A stretch of DNA of 64,000 nt from Staphylococcus argensis (GTDB taxonomy: Bacteria; Bacillota; Bacilli; Staphylococcales; Staphylococcaceae). The DNA is taken from contig NZ_PPPX01000016.1 in NCBI RefSeq assembly GCF_002902305.1, forward strand, positions 24,067 to 88,066. Direction: 5' to 3'. The position numbers were made by a program, and so were the translations under genes. Numbering within the stretch: position 1 is the stretch's first letter; each line of letters opens with the position of its first letter. Below are positions 35,975-45,788 of the stretch, in pieces. The notes under the pieces were generated by a model. The model was not told where the DNA came from and did not search any database. It worked only from the letters and a program-made list of their open reading frames with translations.

Positions 35975-37456
35975 TTAAAGAATTGGTGATGCGAGTTTCG
36001 CAATCGATTGTTTAAACTTAATCCACGTAGACCGTTGTTCGTAACGTTCTTTCGTGAGTTTCTCTGATACTTTCAAGTCCTCTTTGAACTTCTCAATTAA
36101 ATGTTTCGCCACTTTGTCATCATAAACAAACGCATTACACTCAAAGTTAAGTTCGAAGCTACGGTGGTCCATATTGGCAGAACCGACGCTGACCACTTCT
36201 TCGTCAATTACCATCATCTTAGAGTGAATAAAGCCATTCTCATACGTATAGACATTCACGCCGTCATTGATGAGCTGTGCTACACTCGTAATTGTCGCCC
36301 AATACACGAGCATGTGGTCGGGCTTACATGGAATAATCAAATTGACATCGACACCTGATTTCGCTGCAATTCGCAAAGCATTGATATAGCCATTATCCGG
36401 GATAAAATACGGTGAGTGCATGTAAATCGATTTCTTCGCATTCATGATCATCTTCATATAACCGAATTCGATTTGGTGCCAATTGTCACTTGGCGCACTC
36501 AAGGCAATCTGCATCGACTTGTCGCCATCTTCGTAAGCATTTTTCGGAAAGTACTTCTCATTATATGACAGTTGTTCCCTGTGAGATTGTGAGTTCCAGT
36601 CATGGATAAAGCTCAACTCTAGCGCATCTACGCCATCCCCTTGAACACGGAAGTGCGTATCTCGCCAGTAACCTAGCTTACCTTTACCTAAATAATCATC
36701 ACCCATGTTGAACCCGCCGACGTACCCTTTCTGTCCATCAATAACGGTAATCTTACGGTGGTTACGGTTGTTCACTCGGAAGTTCATGAACGGAATCTTC
36801 GCTTTAAAGAACGCTTCGACTTGGCCGCCGAGCGATTGGAAGTGGCTGAATTTCGATTTGTGAATCGTCTTAGAGCCGACCGCATCATAAAGGAGTTTAA
36901 CTTCAAGTCCCTCTCCTAACTTCTCTTCTAACACATCGATAATTTCTTTACCTAAACCATCTAGTTCAAGCGTATAAATTTCAATATGTATAAAAGACTT
37001 CGCGTTTCGCATATCTTCAAGCATTTGACGATATAAATCATGTCCATCCGTATACACATCAATATGGTTATTATGACTGAGGAACGACGCTTCTTTCGTT
37101 AACAGGGTCTTCACGATATCACTGTGTTTACGAACTACAGGATTATGCGCTTCATGAATATATTTCTGTGGATTCTCTTGTTGGTAATTCTTACGATGCA
37201 AGTCATCATCAATCGGGTTGTAGTACGTATTCGTTTGACGTTTCTTACGCACCGCACGTCCAAAGAAGATATATGCAAAGAATCCAACGATTGGCATAAT
37301 AAATAATAGGAATAACCAAGCCCAAGTCGATGTGGCTTCACGTCGATCTCGATCTAAGAAGACGATAATAAAGGCTAGTACCACGTTGATGACGAGGAAG
37401 AAAGCCAATATACCACGGTAAACTGGGCTGACTGCAGCATCAAAGAGTATCTGCAT
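35975..37456 (-). CDS. cls: Cardiolipin synthase
   Basis: A 493-residue phospholipase D-superfamily enzyme that joins two phosphatidylglycerol molecules into cardiolipin at the membrane. Two N-terminal membrane helices (ILAFFLVINVVLAFIIVFL and WAWLFLLFIMPIVGFFAYIFF) precede two HKD motifs: NHRKITVIDGQKGYVGGFN and IHSKMMVIDEEVVSVGSANMD. Full length, with both active-site halves intact. Staphylococci usually carry two cls genes, and this could be either. Monocistronic, in a convergent arrangement with fda. Confidence 0.93.
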   Translation of the reverse strand: MQILFDAAVSPVYRGILAFFLVINVVLAFIIVFLDRDRREATSTWAWLFLLFIMPIVGFFAYIFFGRAVRKKRQTNTYYNPIDDDLHRKNYQQENPQKYIHEAHNPVVRKHSDIVKTLLTKEASFLSHNNHIDVYTDGHDLYRQMLEDMRNAKSFIHIEIYTLELDGLGKEIIDVLEEKLGEGLEVKLLYDAVGSKTIHKSKFSHFQSLGGQVEAFFKAKIPFMNFRVNNRNHRKITVIDGQKGYVGGFNMGDDYLGKGKLGYWRDTHFRVQGDGVDALELSFIHDWNSQSHREQLSYNEKYFPKNAYEDGDKSMQIALSAPSDNWHQIEFGYMKMIMNAKKSIYMHSPYFIPDNGYINALRIAAKSGVDVNLIIPCKPDHMLVYWATITSVAQLINDGVNVYTYENGFIHSKMMVIDEEVVSVGSANMDHRSFELNFECNAFVYDDKVAKHLIEKFKEDLKVSEKLTKERYEQRSTWIKFKQSIAKLASPIL

Positions 37457-37613
37457 AATTTCACCTCAAATATAGTTCTTAATCTGGTCACAACTCTCAT
37501 TATTACAGGGTTGATTACTTTTCATTCTATATTTTCCCTAAAAGTGTTTCAATAAAAAGTACAAAAATAGTGTACACATCCTCGCTATTTCTCAACATAA
37601 GAGTGCCGGCAGT

Positions 37614-37643
37614 CTAAGGTAAGACAACCCGCAGACTACCGGC
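37614..37643 (-). terminator. Terminator hairpin after panE
   Basis: GCCGGCAGTCT (from 37614) pairs with AGACTACCGGC, with one mismatch. The T-run is poor. It is 24 bp from the panE stop. Confidence 0.6.
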
Positions 37644-37666
37644 TAAGTGAATTCTATCAATTTACG

Positions 37667-38605
37667 TTACGCTTCTACATATTTCATCTCAAGTTGATGA
37701 ATCATATGCGTTAATAATGCATTCGTTGGTGTCGCCACACCAACTTCTTTACCATACTGAGCGATTTTACCATTTAAATAATCAATTTCAGTATAACGGC
37801 CACTGTGTAAGTCTTGATGCATGGATGGATAATGCAGACCTTGTAACTCATCTGGGTAAGAACCTTCTACCTTTTTCACTAAATCATCAAAGTTAAGTTC
37901 AATCCCTTTAGCATCCGCTACAGCTACAATCTCTTCGATAATTGGCGTGATCATCTCACGTGATTGCTCATATTGTGCGAACTCTCCAATTCTTTTATCC
38001 AAAATCGTACATAAAGGATTTAACACGCTGTTGAGTGTCGCTTTAGACCACACAGATTGGAACACATTGTCAGAAACGTGAGAATTGAGTTTCGCATCAT
38101 TAAAGATTTGATTAATCGTTTCAGTACGTTCGTCAGCTACACCGTCTACACGTTGTAATTCAATCGTACCGTCGCCTTCAAGCAACAACTGACCTGGACC
38201 TCTCATACCCGCTGTCCACATCGTCACAGCGAGGAAGATTTGAGATTTCGGAACGACTGTCGCGAACGTTTCATCATGTCCGAGCCCATTCATCATCGTC
38301 AGAATGGCTGTGTCTGACTTAATCGCGCCACGCTGGTTCAACACCTCAATCATCTCTTTCGACTTCATCGCTTTCGTTAAGATGATGATAAGATCGTACT
38401 GTTCGTTAACTTCTTCCGGAAACTTCGCTTTAATATCAAGATGATACGTGTCCGTCTCCGTTTGAATTTCAATACCGTCGCGATTAATCTTCTCAACGTG
38501 TTCTTTCCAATAATCGAGCAGTGTCACATCGTAACCCGCTTCCTGTATTTGCGTGCCGATACGGCCACCCATAGCGCCTGCACCTGCGATAGCTATTGTC
38601 TTCAT
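37667..38605 (-). CDS. panE: 2-dehydropantoate 2-reductase (ketopantoate reductase) family
   Basis: A 312-residue PanE/ApbA-family enzyme that reduces ketopantoate to pantoate with NADPH in coenzyme A synthesis. The N-terminal nucleotide motif is GAGAMGGRIG (8-17); MNGLGHDE (Asn106 region) and the catalytic Lys188 in WSKATLNSVLNPLC fit the family. Staphylococci often have more than one PanE-like protein, and no panB or panC lies here, so activity on a different 2-oxoacid is possible. Monocistronic with a 600-bp upstream gap that contains a candidate structured RNA. Confidence 0.82.
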   Translation of the reverse strand: MKTIAIAGAGAMGGRIGTQIQEAGYDVTLLDYWKEHVEKINRDGIEIQTETDTYHLDIKAKFPEEVNEQYDLIIILTKAMKSKEMIEVLNQRGAIKSDTAILTMMNGLGHDETFATVVPKSQIFLAVTMWTAGMRGPGQLLLEGDGTIELQRVDGVADERTETINQIFNDAKLNSHVSDNVFQSVWSKATLNSVLNPLCTILDKRIGEFAQYEQSREMITPIIEEIVAVADAKGIELNFDDLVKKVEGSYPDELQGLHYPSMHQDLHSGRYTEIDYLNGKIAQYGKEVGVATPTNALLTHMIHQLEMKYVEA

Positions 38606-39001
38606 AATTTGTCACTCCCATTTCGTATCGCCCATTCTGTAATTTCTTTAGGCTTCTACCTTAATTATGACAAATTATGTGCGAATGCACCAGACTTCAA
38701 GTTAGATTATTCAGAAATTTATATTCTATTCTTCTTTATTTTTCATAGTTATAGTAAAATGCACTTCGTCTTCTATACGCTATAAGTTGCTTACTATTTC
38801 AAACAAGCACAGGCATGTAGTGTATGATAATGTGTTGTAGTATTATTCGTACTGGCCTGTCGAAATACAGCTATCTTACTCAACGTATAGCATTTCTGTT
38901 AAGCCTCTCGCCATAGCGTTAGAGCTCAAAAGATAGACCTCTGTCTACCTTCAAAAATAATTCGTTAAACTGAAGTGACAAGACATTACCATAAAGGTAA
39001 G

Positions 39002-39125
39002 AAAGTTATTGCGACGCAAATCATGATGAAAGGACTTAGGAGCTTTAGAACTGTCGCATCTTAATTAGGGTTAGTTAACGTTATCTCAACCTTTCATTAT
39101 TTGACTCATTACGCGCAATAACTTT
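39002..39125. ncRNA. Candidate structured RNA in the gap upstream of panE
   Basis: A perfect 12-bp pairing joins AAAGTTATTGCG (39002-39013) and CGCAATAACTTT (39114-39125). Inside it ATGAAAGG (39025-39032) pairs with CCTTTCAT (39091-39098). An alternative stem TGCGAC (39010-39015) with GTCGCA (39053-39058) would compete with the outer one. No ORF is credible in 38606-39208. Strand and function are unknown; no known riboswitch is recognised. Confidence 0.35.
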
Positions 39126-39208
39126 ATTTAATTATATGATTTTACACATGGAAATTACAAGCATTTATATAACGCAATGTTAACAACTTTCAAACTGTCA
39201 ATTTTACA

Positions 39209-39868
39209 CTAATCTGCTTCCTCAAGCCTCTTCTTCCAGAAATCTGCTAACTGCTTATCCGAGGTCGGTTTAAACACTTCGCTTGGTGCCAAGTTCGGAT
39301 CTTTATCGTTGTGATCTTTAGGCGCAAATCCGGTAGACAACGTGGTGTCCTCCCCGCTAAACTCAGCTTCATACACTTTGCCATCGTCAGCGAACAAGTA
39401 TTTCTTGATAGGATGATCCATCTTCGCTACTCGCGTATAACCTTCGATATTAGACAGTGACTTCGCTTGAGGATCTAACCCTTGTTGTCCATCTTTACTC
39501 GTATAGGTCGTGATACCGACAATATTATGTTTCTTAAAAGCTTTCGCCCCTGGCTTACCACGATCACTCACCTGTAATTGGCCCTCTGGTGTTACCGCAT
39601 ACCAATCACCTGTCGATATCGATCCACCAGCGAAGAAACGTGTAGTGAAAGCAGGTGTCTTCGTTGAACTATGTTGTTTAAAATACTGCATGACTTCTTT
39701 CTTAAGTTGCGCTTTTTGTTTCTTTGAAACTGAGTAAGTATGTTGCTGGTTGCTCTTTTGAGTGTGCACCTGTTCTGTTTTCGCATGACTGTCACTTTCA
39801 GAATTACATCCTCCGAGCACCAAAGCTAAACTTACCATAGCCATACCTTGCCACAATTTAAACTTCAA
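39209..39868 (-). CDS. Putative lipoprotein
   Basis: Unrecognised 219-residue surface lipoprotein. The signal peptide ends in LVLGGC (lipobox, Cys21 from the TTG start), followed by a Ser/Gln/Lys-rich spacer and a compact domain containing FAGGSISTGDWYAVTPEGQ and GYTRVAKMDHP. No catalytic motif stands out. A GTG at 39880 touches the AGGGGGT ribosome binding site, so the TTG at 39868 is more likely. It is 38 bp downstream of the metallophosphoesterase gene on the same strand, and the two are probably co-expressed at the cell surface. Confidence 0.7.
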   Translation of the reverse strand: MKFKLWQGMAMVSLALVLGGCNSESDSHAKTEQVHTQKSNQQHTYSVSKKQKAQLKKEVMQYFKQHSSTKTPAFTTRFFAGGSISTGDWYAVTPEGQLQVSDRGKPGAKAFKKHNIVGITTYTSKDGQQGLDPQAKSLSNIEGYTRVAKMDHPIKKYLFADDGKVYEAEFSGEDTTLSTGFAPKDHNDKDPNLAPSEVFKPTSDKQLADFWKKRLEEAD

Positions 39869-39918
39869 ATTGACTGTCACCCCCTAACTATTTCAATTTG
39901 TTTTGACTCTTACGCACC

Positions 39919-41709
39919 TTATTTATCTTTCTTAATTCCAAATTCATCAATTAATTTCGTTTGTCGTGGTTCACCTTTCGTCATGTCACCACTTAACTGA
40001 TAAATCTTCACTTTCAACTTATTGCCTTTTACCTCATAGACGGAGAAGTTTTGGCTAGAAGAATCACGATTATTGGAATGTTTATCTTTAAATGCATCAG
40101 TTTTTTGTGGCTGGCGACCTAACGCGAACAAGCTATTGTAATGATCTAAATCTTTGCGTTTCAACCAGCTCAATTCAGGACGCACTTTCTTGATATGTTT
40201 CAACGACTTGTCAGTGATTGAATCATATTCTTTCGTACCACCAGTATTCGGTAGCACGTAGACAGAACCTTTCGGATTGTCATAGTATTTGACGTTGTCC
40301 TTACCTTTCACTTGTTTCACATCTTCCGTCTTCGCGTTGACGAAACTATTCTTCGTATCCGTGTGTTGCAACACTTTCGTACGCGCGAGCACGTGATCGT
40401 GTCCTTGGAGTACGAGATCAACGTCGAGGTCATCAATTTCTTTCGTCAATTCCTTACGCACTTTCTTCACGTCGTCATCTGAAAGCGCATGATACGATTT
40501 AGAGTACATCGGTTTGTGTAAGTTGAGGATGACCCACTTAGAACCTTTCTTACGTGCTTGTTTAATATCATTCTTAATCCATTCCATTTGCTTTTTACCA
40601 ATGGCTTTGCCGTCAGGATTATCTTTACCTTTCTTATTATCATTTGTATTCGCTACCACCATATGCGCACCATTATAGTCAAAGGAATAATAAGAGCCAC
40701 CATTCATCGCGTTATTCCCTTTCGGAACATTAACGTGGCGGTTGAAACGATCAAGCAGTTTGTCATCGTTATCATCATCTAATGGACGCTCGTCGTGGTT
40801 ACCTGAAACGGCCGCAAGAGGTTGTGACATAAACGATGGACGTGACTGATCGTAAATATCTTTCCACTCGTCCTCTACCTCTGCTGACTCAACGAAGTCA
40901 CCTGTGTGGAGTGCGAAGTCTGGTTGCCCCGCAGTTTGAGTTGCGCGTTGTAACGTGTCTGCACCAAACTGTGCTTCATTACGTGCATGCTCATTCCAGA
41001 AAGCATTCTGCGTATCTGTGTATTGCACGAACTTGAACGGATCGCCTTTCTTACCTGATGTCTTGAAATGACCGACTTCACTCTTCGGACCGTCTTCACT
41101 TCCTACGCGATAGTAATACGTGTGATTCGGCTTGAGCTCTTTCGCATGTGCTTTGTATGTATGTTCCGTTTGAGACGTCAGGTTCACTTCCCCTTGCTGA
41201 TCTCCACTCGTCCATTCTGGGCCAGAGACGTTTTTATCTGTGAAGTAGCCATTGCTTTGTTCTTTACCATTCTTATCTTTAATCGGCTTACCATCATCAT
41301 CTTTCTTCACATCTTTGAAGATAAAGTTGCCATTGTGGTCACGTTCGACGTATTTCGACTTCACTTTTTTAGATTTCGCTTTAAACGTTTTAGGATTTGT
41401 AAAATTAGGGTCTTCTGAAACCCATACTTTCGCATCTTTAAAGTGGTGTGTCGTATACCAGTTAAACGCCATTTCATGTTTCGTATTACCATTAAAGTTT
41501 GTAACGATACGGTTCGGTTGATCTTTAGCAGGTACAGGTGCCACTTTTGGCTTTTCCTTTTGAAGTTGAGGTCCTTGTTGTTGAGAGGTCCCTCCGCCAC
41601 CAGAGGCTTGTGCTTCACCTGAATTAGCGACAGGGACGACAAGTCCTAGTGCGAGTGCAACCGTGAGTGCGCTGCGTGATACTTTTTTTAAATGATTGTG
41701 CTTTGACAT
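39919..41709 (-). CDS. Secreted metallophosphoesterase, purple acid phosphatase-like
   Basis: About 596 residues. A Sec signal peptide with AxA-type end (VANSGEAQASG) is followed by a Gln/Pro/Lys-rich linker. A fibronectin-III-like N-terminal domain (YYYRVGSEDGPKSEVGHFKTS) comes next, then a calcineurin-like phosphoesterase domain with motifs YTDTQ, HTGDFVES, SGNHDERP, LHKPMY and QGHDHVLART. These are the metal ligands of purple acid phosphatase-like enzymes. It probably releases phosphate from organic esters outside the cell. There is no LPXTG anchor. The C-terminus is Lys-rich. ATG at 41709 is chosen over a GTG at 41721 that overlaps the ribosome binding site. Confidence 0.8.
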   Translation of the reverse strand: MSKHNHLKKVSRSALTVALALGLVVPVANSGEAQASGGGGTSQQQGPQLQKEKPKVAPVPAKDQPNRIVTNFNGNTKHEMAFNWYTTHHFKDAKVWVSEDPNFTNPKTFKAKSKKVKSKYVERDHNGNFIFKDVKKDDDGKPIKDKNGKEQSNGYFTDKNVSGPEWTSGDQQGEVNLTSQTEHTYKAHAKELKPNHTYYYRVGSEDGPKSEVGHFKTSGKKGDPFKFVQYTDTQNAFWNEHARNEAQFGADTLQRATQTAGQPDFALHTGDFVESAEVEDEWKDIYDQSRPSFMSQPLAAVSGNHDERPLDDDNDDKLLDRFNRHVNVPKGNNAMNGGSYYSFDYNGAHMVVANTNDNKKGKDNPDGKAIGKKQMEWIKNDIKQARKKGSKWVILNLHKPMYSKSYHALSDDDVKKVRKELTKEIDDLDVDLVLQGHDHVLARTKVLQHTDTKNSFVNAKTEDVKQVKGKDNVKYYDNPKGSVYVLPNTGGTKEYDSITDKSLKHIKKVRPELSWLKRKDLDHYNSLFALGRQPQKTDAFKDKHSNNRDSSSQNFSVYEVKGNKLKVKIYQLSGDMTKGEPRQTKLIDEFGIKKDK

Positions 41710-41844
41710 CTTTTCCAACACCTTCTCTTATAGTTTTTGAACTACTTTTACAGTAGCAAGCGTTTAATAACTAATGGTTAAGGCGTTGTAAAGTTTGTTT
41801 AAAGTTCTTTCACTACATGTTGTATTTTAATGCATTGATTAAGA

Positions 41845-42104
41845 CAATACTTCGTATTGGGAGAATTGACTTCCTTTCCTAGGGGGTCACGCTCAACTAA
41901 TTTTTCTCACTTTACAGTTCGAAAAATGGATTTTCGCTGTGACCTTGATCCCTCAGGAGTGTCGTCTTCTCCCTTCACTTGTATTGTAAGAGTACATGAG
42001 TTTAAACCAGTTCTTTACAATTATCATTAGCAATTCAACTCATCTCCAACACACATCTCTTTATTTTTCTTTTAATTGGATTGCTTCGAGGAATAGAGTA
42101 CATC
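41845..42104 (-). repeat. Intergenic repeat element, long form (copy 7)
   Basis: Terminal palindrome CAATACTTCGTATTG (41845-41859). On the minus strand the core has outer stem GGTCAC/GTGACC (41939-41944 with 41885-41890), GAAAATCCA, TTAGTTGAGCG and an inner hairpin TTTTTC/GAAAAA type. The accessory module (about 42045-42104, with TTGCTTCGAGGAATAGAG) matches those at copies 1 and 8. It occupies most of the 690-bp gap upstream of the metallophosphoesterase gene. Confidence 0.78.
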
Positions 42105-42264
42105 ATTTTAAGAAAATGTTATGAGTAAAAATTATTATTGTACTTCTTTAAAGTCAATTAAGTCATATATTATGTTGGTAAGAACGTTTGAGTATATAAA
42201 TTACTTTAGTAACAATTAAATCATTTCATCATATTCTACTAGTATTAAAATTTATTTCTGTTCA

Positions 42265-42310
42265 ATTTTTCAATGTGCACTCGAGATGCATGATAGATCT
42301 AGGCCACAAC
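42265..42310 (+). repeat. Truncated left end of the A element
   Basis: TTTTTCAATGTGCACTCGAG and the following GATGCATGATAGATCTAGGCCACAAC match the left end of copy 3, but the rest of the core is missing. A solo end or decayed copy. Confidence 0.6.
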
Positions 42311-42326
42311 ATTTTTCTTCAATCTA

Positions 42327-42392
42327 AAAAACACCTCAAATCGCAACTCAACGAAGTATCACAACTTCATCGTTTCGCAATTTAAGGTGTTT
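42327..42392 (-). terminator. Terminator after the luciferase-like monooxygenase gene
   Basis: On the minus strand AAACACCTTAAATTGC pairs with GCGATTTGAGGTGTTT, followed by TTTAG. It lies directly behind the stop codon. Confidence 0.75.
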
Positions 42393-42400
42393 CTCTAAGA

Positions 42401-43402
42401 TTAAATTATTTCTGCTAATAGTTCGATGGCCTTACAACGCGCGTCGATATCCGGCAACAATGGCGATACTAATACTTCGTCTGCATCGAACATCTCAATC
42501 AATGCGTCTAATTGCGGTTGAATCGACTGCGCAGTTCCGACTAAGATACTTGAACGATGGTCTGTCATGCGTTCTCGATCACGGTCGGTGGGTTGATAAT
42601 TCTGCGCGGTCTGTATTGAAGGAAAGCGTTCGAATTCGGCAAATTGCTTTTTACCTAATAACCAAATATCTAATGCTTGGGCTAACTGTTCCGCTTCGTC
42701 CTCCGTCTCAGCAATCACGATAAATGCAGTCACCATCACGTTGGGTCTCTCGTTAATTTCGCTCGTTTCGAACTCAGAACGATACGCCGCCACACTACGC
42801 TTTGTACCATCAATCATCCGTTGGTTAGGTAGAAGAAAAGTACCCACCGTGAAACCTAAACCTAGTTCACCAGCTAAACGGCCCGTTCTTTCACTCGTGC
42901 TCAACAGCCACATTTCAGGCGTACGCGATACGACGGGTTGCGCCATTAACGGCTTACCTCGTAGTGTTACCGATGACTGCGCTAAGTATCGCTTCAATTC
43001 TGTCACGCTTTGACGATAGTCCTTATACTCTGACTTCATCTCGTCTAATGCACGTTTCACCAACAGCGTGCCGTACGTATTGCCCACGCCGACATCCACT
43101 CTATGCGGATAGAACGTTTCAAGCATACGCATGTTCTCCGCTACTTTGTATGGACTGTAGTGAGGCAGCATCACACCACCTGAGCCGACCCGAATGCGTT
43201 CAGTCTGACTCGCGATTTGCATCATCAGCAACTCAGGGCTACTACACGCGAATGCAGGTACATTATGATGCTCGGTCACCCAGAATCGGTGGTAGCCGAG
43301 TCGATCAGCTAACTTTGCTAACCGTATCGTATCTTGTAACGCTTGTTCTGCATCTTTCCCTTCATCAATTTGTGAATAATCTAAGATACTCAAACGTACC
43401 AT
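42401..43402 (-). CDS. Luciferase-like monooxygenase (LLM class flavin-dependent)
   Basis: A TIM-barrel flavin monooxygenase of 333 residues. Characteristic blocks: LADRLGYHRFWVTEHHNVP, IRVGSGGVMLPHYSPYKVAE, the central TPEMWLLSTSERTGRLAGELGLGFTVGTF and EDEAEQLA. This is the group of bacterial luciferase-like proteins (YwcH/YtmO type) common in staphylococci; substrate unknown, a reduced flavin from a separate reductase is needed. ATG at 43402 follows GAGGAG. The upstream 90 bp of open frame belong to the end of the GDPD gene, 16 bp away, so the two are co-transcribed. Confidence 0.85.
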   Translation of the reverse strand: MVRLSILDYSQIDEGKDAEQALQDTIRLAKLADRLGYHRFWVTEHHNVPAFACSSPELLMMQIASQTERIRVGSGGVMLPHYSPYKVAENMRMLETFYPHRVDVGVGNTYGTLLVKRALDEMKSEYKDYRQSVTELKRYLAQSSVTLRGKPLMAQPVVSRTPEMWLLSTSERTGRLAGELGLGFTVGTFLLPNQRMIDGTKRSVAAYRSEFETSEINERPNVMVTAFIVIAETEDEAEQLAQALDIWLLGKKQFAEFERFPSIQTAQNYQPTDRDRERMTDHRSSILVGTAQSIQPQLDALIEMFDADEVLVSPLLPDIDARCKAIELLAEII

Positions 43403-43418
43403 GATTGATCTACTCCTC

Positions 43419-44168
43419 TTAGTCACGTTGAGATAAATGGATGAGTTGGTCCAATTTATCTGTGAAAATGCCATCCACGCCCCAATTCGCAAGCTGATTG
43501 GCGCGCGTTAATTTATTTACTGTCCACACATTGAGTTCATATCCTGCTGATTTAATCATCTTCACACGTGCTTCAGTCAGTTTTGCGTCTTGAATATTAA
43601 TAATTTGCGCATTGCAGAAATCCATAACGGTGCGGAAGTCTTCTTTGAAATACGCATTTTTATATAACACTGCGCGACGATATTCTGGCATGATGGCTTC
43701 GCTCATTTTTAACAAAGGAAGATTGAAACTAGAAATCAGCACATCGAGTCCCTCGTCTAACTCTTGCAGTTGATAATGGACCTGTTCCACCATACTGCGA
43801 GAGAGTGCCGTGCCATTCGGACCTGTCACGCCTTTCAATTCCACATTGAGATTCATTTGATATGTGTTGGCCAGCTCCACGATCTGTTTAAAAGTCGGCA
43901 AGCGTTCCTCTTTAAACTCAGCGCCATACCACAAACCTGCGGAAGTCTCCTCCATCTCTGAATAGTTGAGTTGGGTAATTTCGCCGGACATAGTCGTTGT
44001 CCGCTCTAAATAATCATCATGAATAATGATGAGTTGTTCATCTTTCGTGATACCTACATCTAACTCTAGCCACTGCGCTCCTTCCACTTCAGAGGCAGCT
44101 TTAAATGAGGCTAACGTATTCTCCGGTGCTTTCGATGGTAATCCACGATGACCAAAGACTGTAAACAT
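43419..44168 (-). CDS. Glycerophosphodiester phosphodiesterase
   Basis: A 249-residue GDPD-family TIM barrel without signal peptide, so cytoplasmic (unlike secreted GlpQ). Catalytic and metal residues: His7-Arg8 in GHRGLPSKAPENT, Glu35 and Asp37 in WLELDVGIT, His50 in IIHDD and Glu in NVELKG. It splits glycerophosphodiesters from lipid turnover into glycerol-3-phosphate and alcohol. It is the first gene of a two-gene unit with the monooxygenase and is divergent from an MFS gene. Confidence 0.9.
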   Translation of the reverse strand: MFTVFGHRGLPSKAPENTLASFKAASEVEGAQWLELDVGITKDEQLIIIHDDYLERTTTMSGEITQLNYSEMEETSAGLWYGAEFKEERLPTFKQIVELANTYQMNLNVELKGVTGPNGTALSRSMVEQVHYQLQELDEGLDVLISSFNLPLLKMSEAIMPEYRRAVLYKNAYFKEDFRTVMDFCNAQIINIQDAKLTEARVKMIKSAGYELNVWTVNKLTRANQLANWGVDGIFTDKLDQLIHLSQRD

Positions 44169-44340
44169 AAATTCAGCTCCTAATATTTCTGACTTTGTAA
44201 ATTATCAATCGTAATTCTGTTCAGGTCATTGTATACTAACAATGCATACCTGTGATACTACACCGCTATTATCACATGGATGAATCTCATATTTCCATTC
44301 AGAACTGTTTAACTACATTACATATTGGGGAGGGATTGGA

Positions 44341-45738
44341 ATGGCACAATCCGCCATCACGATTCACACGAAACAAGATATTATTGATTACGTTAATGGT
44401 CAGAAGAATACGAAACGAACGGCGTTGCTACTCATCATCGTTCTCGGTACGATCTTTCTAGATGCGTATGACTTAACGATCCTCGGTACGGCGACCGATC
44501 AACTGACATCAGAGTTCACACTATCTAAGACGTATTTGTCTTACATTATGACAGCCATGCCTTTTGGTGCTTTATTCGGTGCAGCCATCGGAGGTTTCTA
44601 TGCGGATAAGCTCGGGCGGAAATTGATTCTCTCAATTTCTCTGATTTCTTTAATTATTGGCTCAATTGGTGCGGCGCTTGCTCCGGTACCATCTGTCCTG
44701 CTTTGTTTCCGTTTACTCATGGGCTTTGCGATTGGAATGGATAGCCCAGTGGCTTTTACCTTTGTAGCCGAAATTAGTAATAAGAAAGCGAAAGGTCGTA
44801 ATGTCAATTATTGGCAAGTGGTTTGGTACATTGCAGTCGTGACTTCAGCGCTGATTGTGATGTTCTTCTACAGTTTAGGTACAGGTGCGTTGTTGTGGCG
44901 TTACTCCGTAGGTATGGGTGCTGTGTTCGCGACAATCATCTTGATACTACGTTTATTCTACCTCAGCGAAAGTCCAACTTGGTCTATGAAGAATAAAACG
45001 CTTGAAGAGGCATGTAAGGAACTTGAGAAGAACTATAATATTACGGTAAATATTGCGCCTGATCAGGGTGAAAATGCGACGTATGAACATCGCGAAGTGA
45101 AACATCCGATGCGTACACTCTTTAACAAACGTTATCGCCCACGTACGATTCTTGCTACAGCGATTGCGACGCTTCAAGGGATGCAGTACTATGCGATTGG
45201 TCTCTACATACCGTTGATTGCGACGACGATTATGGGGCAAGATAAGCTTCAATCATTGACGGGGACTGCTTTGATTAACATTGCAGGTATCTTTGGTGGT
45301 CTGACTGGCGCGCTGTTGACGCCGAAATTGGGTGCGCGACGTCTTACTATTATCGGCTTTACGCTTGTGGCGAGTATGATGTTGCTCATCGGTAATTTCT
45401 ATGGTCAGACGATGACTTGGTTGATTGCGGCGATGGTGGCTGTGTTCTTGTTTGGACATTCGAGTGGTCCGGGAACGCAGGGTAAGGCGATTGCTTCGTT
45501 GTCTTATCCGACGATTCTTCGTGGTAAGGGGACTGGCTTTGTTGAGTCTGTGAGTCGGTTTGGTAGTATGTTTGGGACGTTTGTGTTTCCTATTATTTAT
45601 GGTAGCTATGGTTTGAATAAGACGATGTTGATTCTGGCGGTGTTTCCTATTGTGGGTGTGGTTGTGACGACGTTGATCCGATGGGAGCCTGTGGGTAAGG
45701 ATTTAGAGTATGAGGATCAGTATATTGAGAAGGTTTAG
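44341..45738 (+). CDS. MFS transporter
   Basis: A 465-residue major facilitator with twelve helices and a large central cytoplasmic loop (KNKTLEEACKELEKNYNITV). The FLDAYDLTILGTATDQL start, GAAIGGFYADKLGRKLIL motif A and RLLMGFAIGMDSPVAFTFVAE region place it with the sugar-porter or aromatic-acid-like branch. Substrate unknown. Strong GGGGAGGGA ribosome binding site. The last third (about 45400-45738) uses G- and T-ending codons far more than the first part and the neighbouring genes. This may reflect a recombined segment or local mutational bias. Confidence 0.8.
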   Translation: MAQSAITIHTKQDIIDYVNGQKNTKRTALLLIIVLGTIFLDAYDLTILGTATDQLTSEFTLSKTYLSYIMTAMPFGALFGAAIGGFYADKLGRKLILSISLISLIIGSIGAALAPVPSVLLCFRLLMGFAIGMDSPVAFTFVAEISNKKAKGRNVNYWQVVWYIAVVTSALIVMFFYSLGTGALLWRYSVGMGAVFATIILILRLFYLSESPTWSMKNKTLEEACKELEKNYNITVNIAPDQGENATYEHREVKHPMRTLFNKRYRPRTILATAIATLQGMQYYAIGLYIPLIATTIMGQDKLQSLTGTALINIAGIFGGLTGALLTPKLGARRLTIIGFTLVASMMLLIGNFYGQTMTWLIAAMVAVFLFGHSSGPGTQGKAIASLSYPTILRGKGTGFVESVSRFGSMFGTFVFPIIYGSYGLNKTMLILAVFPIVGVVVTTLIRWEPVGKDLEYEDQYIEKV

Positions 45739-45788
45739 TTGGTTGGATTGTTAAAATGTAAGTTGTTACGTAAGAAGCGAGTGTATCG

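Noticed and set aside
38820..38950. Possible further copy of the A element (ACAGC and ACTCAACG segments)
   Set aside because: Neither GAAAATCCA nor TTAGTTGA is present and no matching stems can be drawn.
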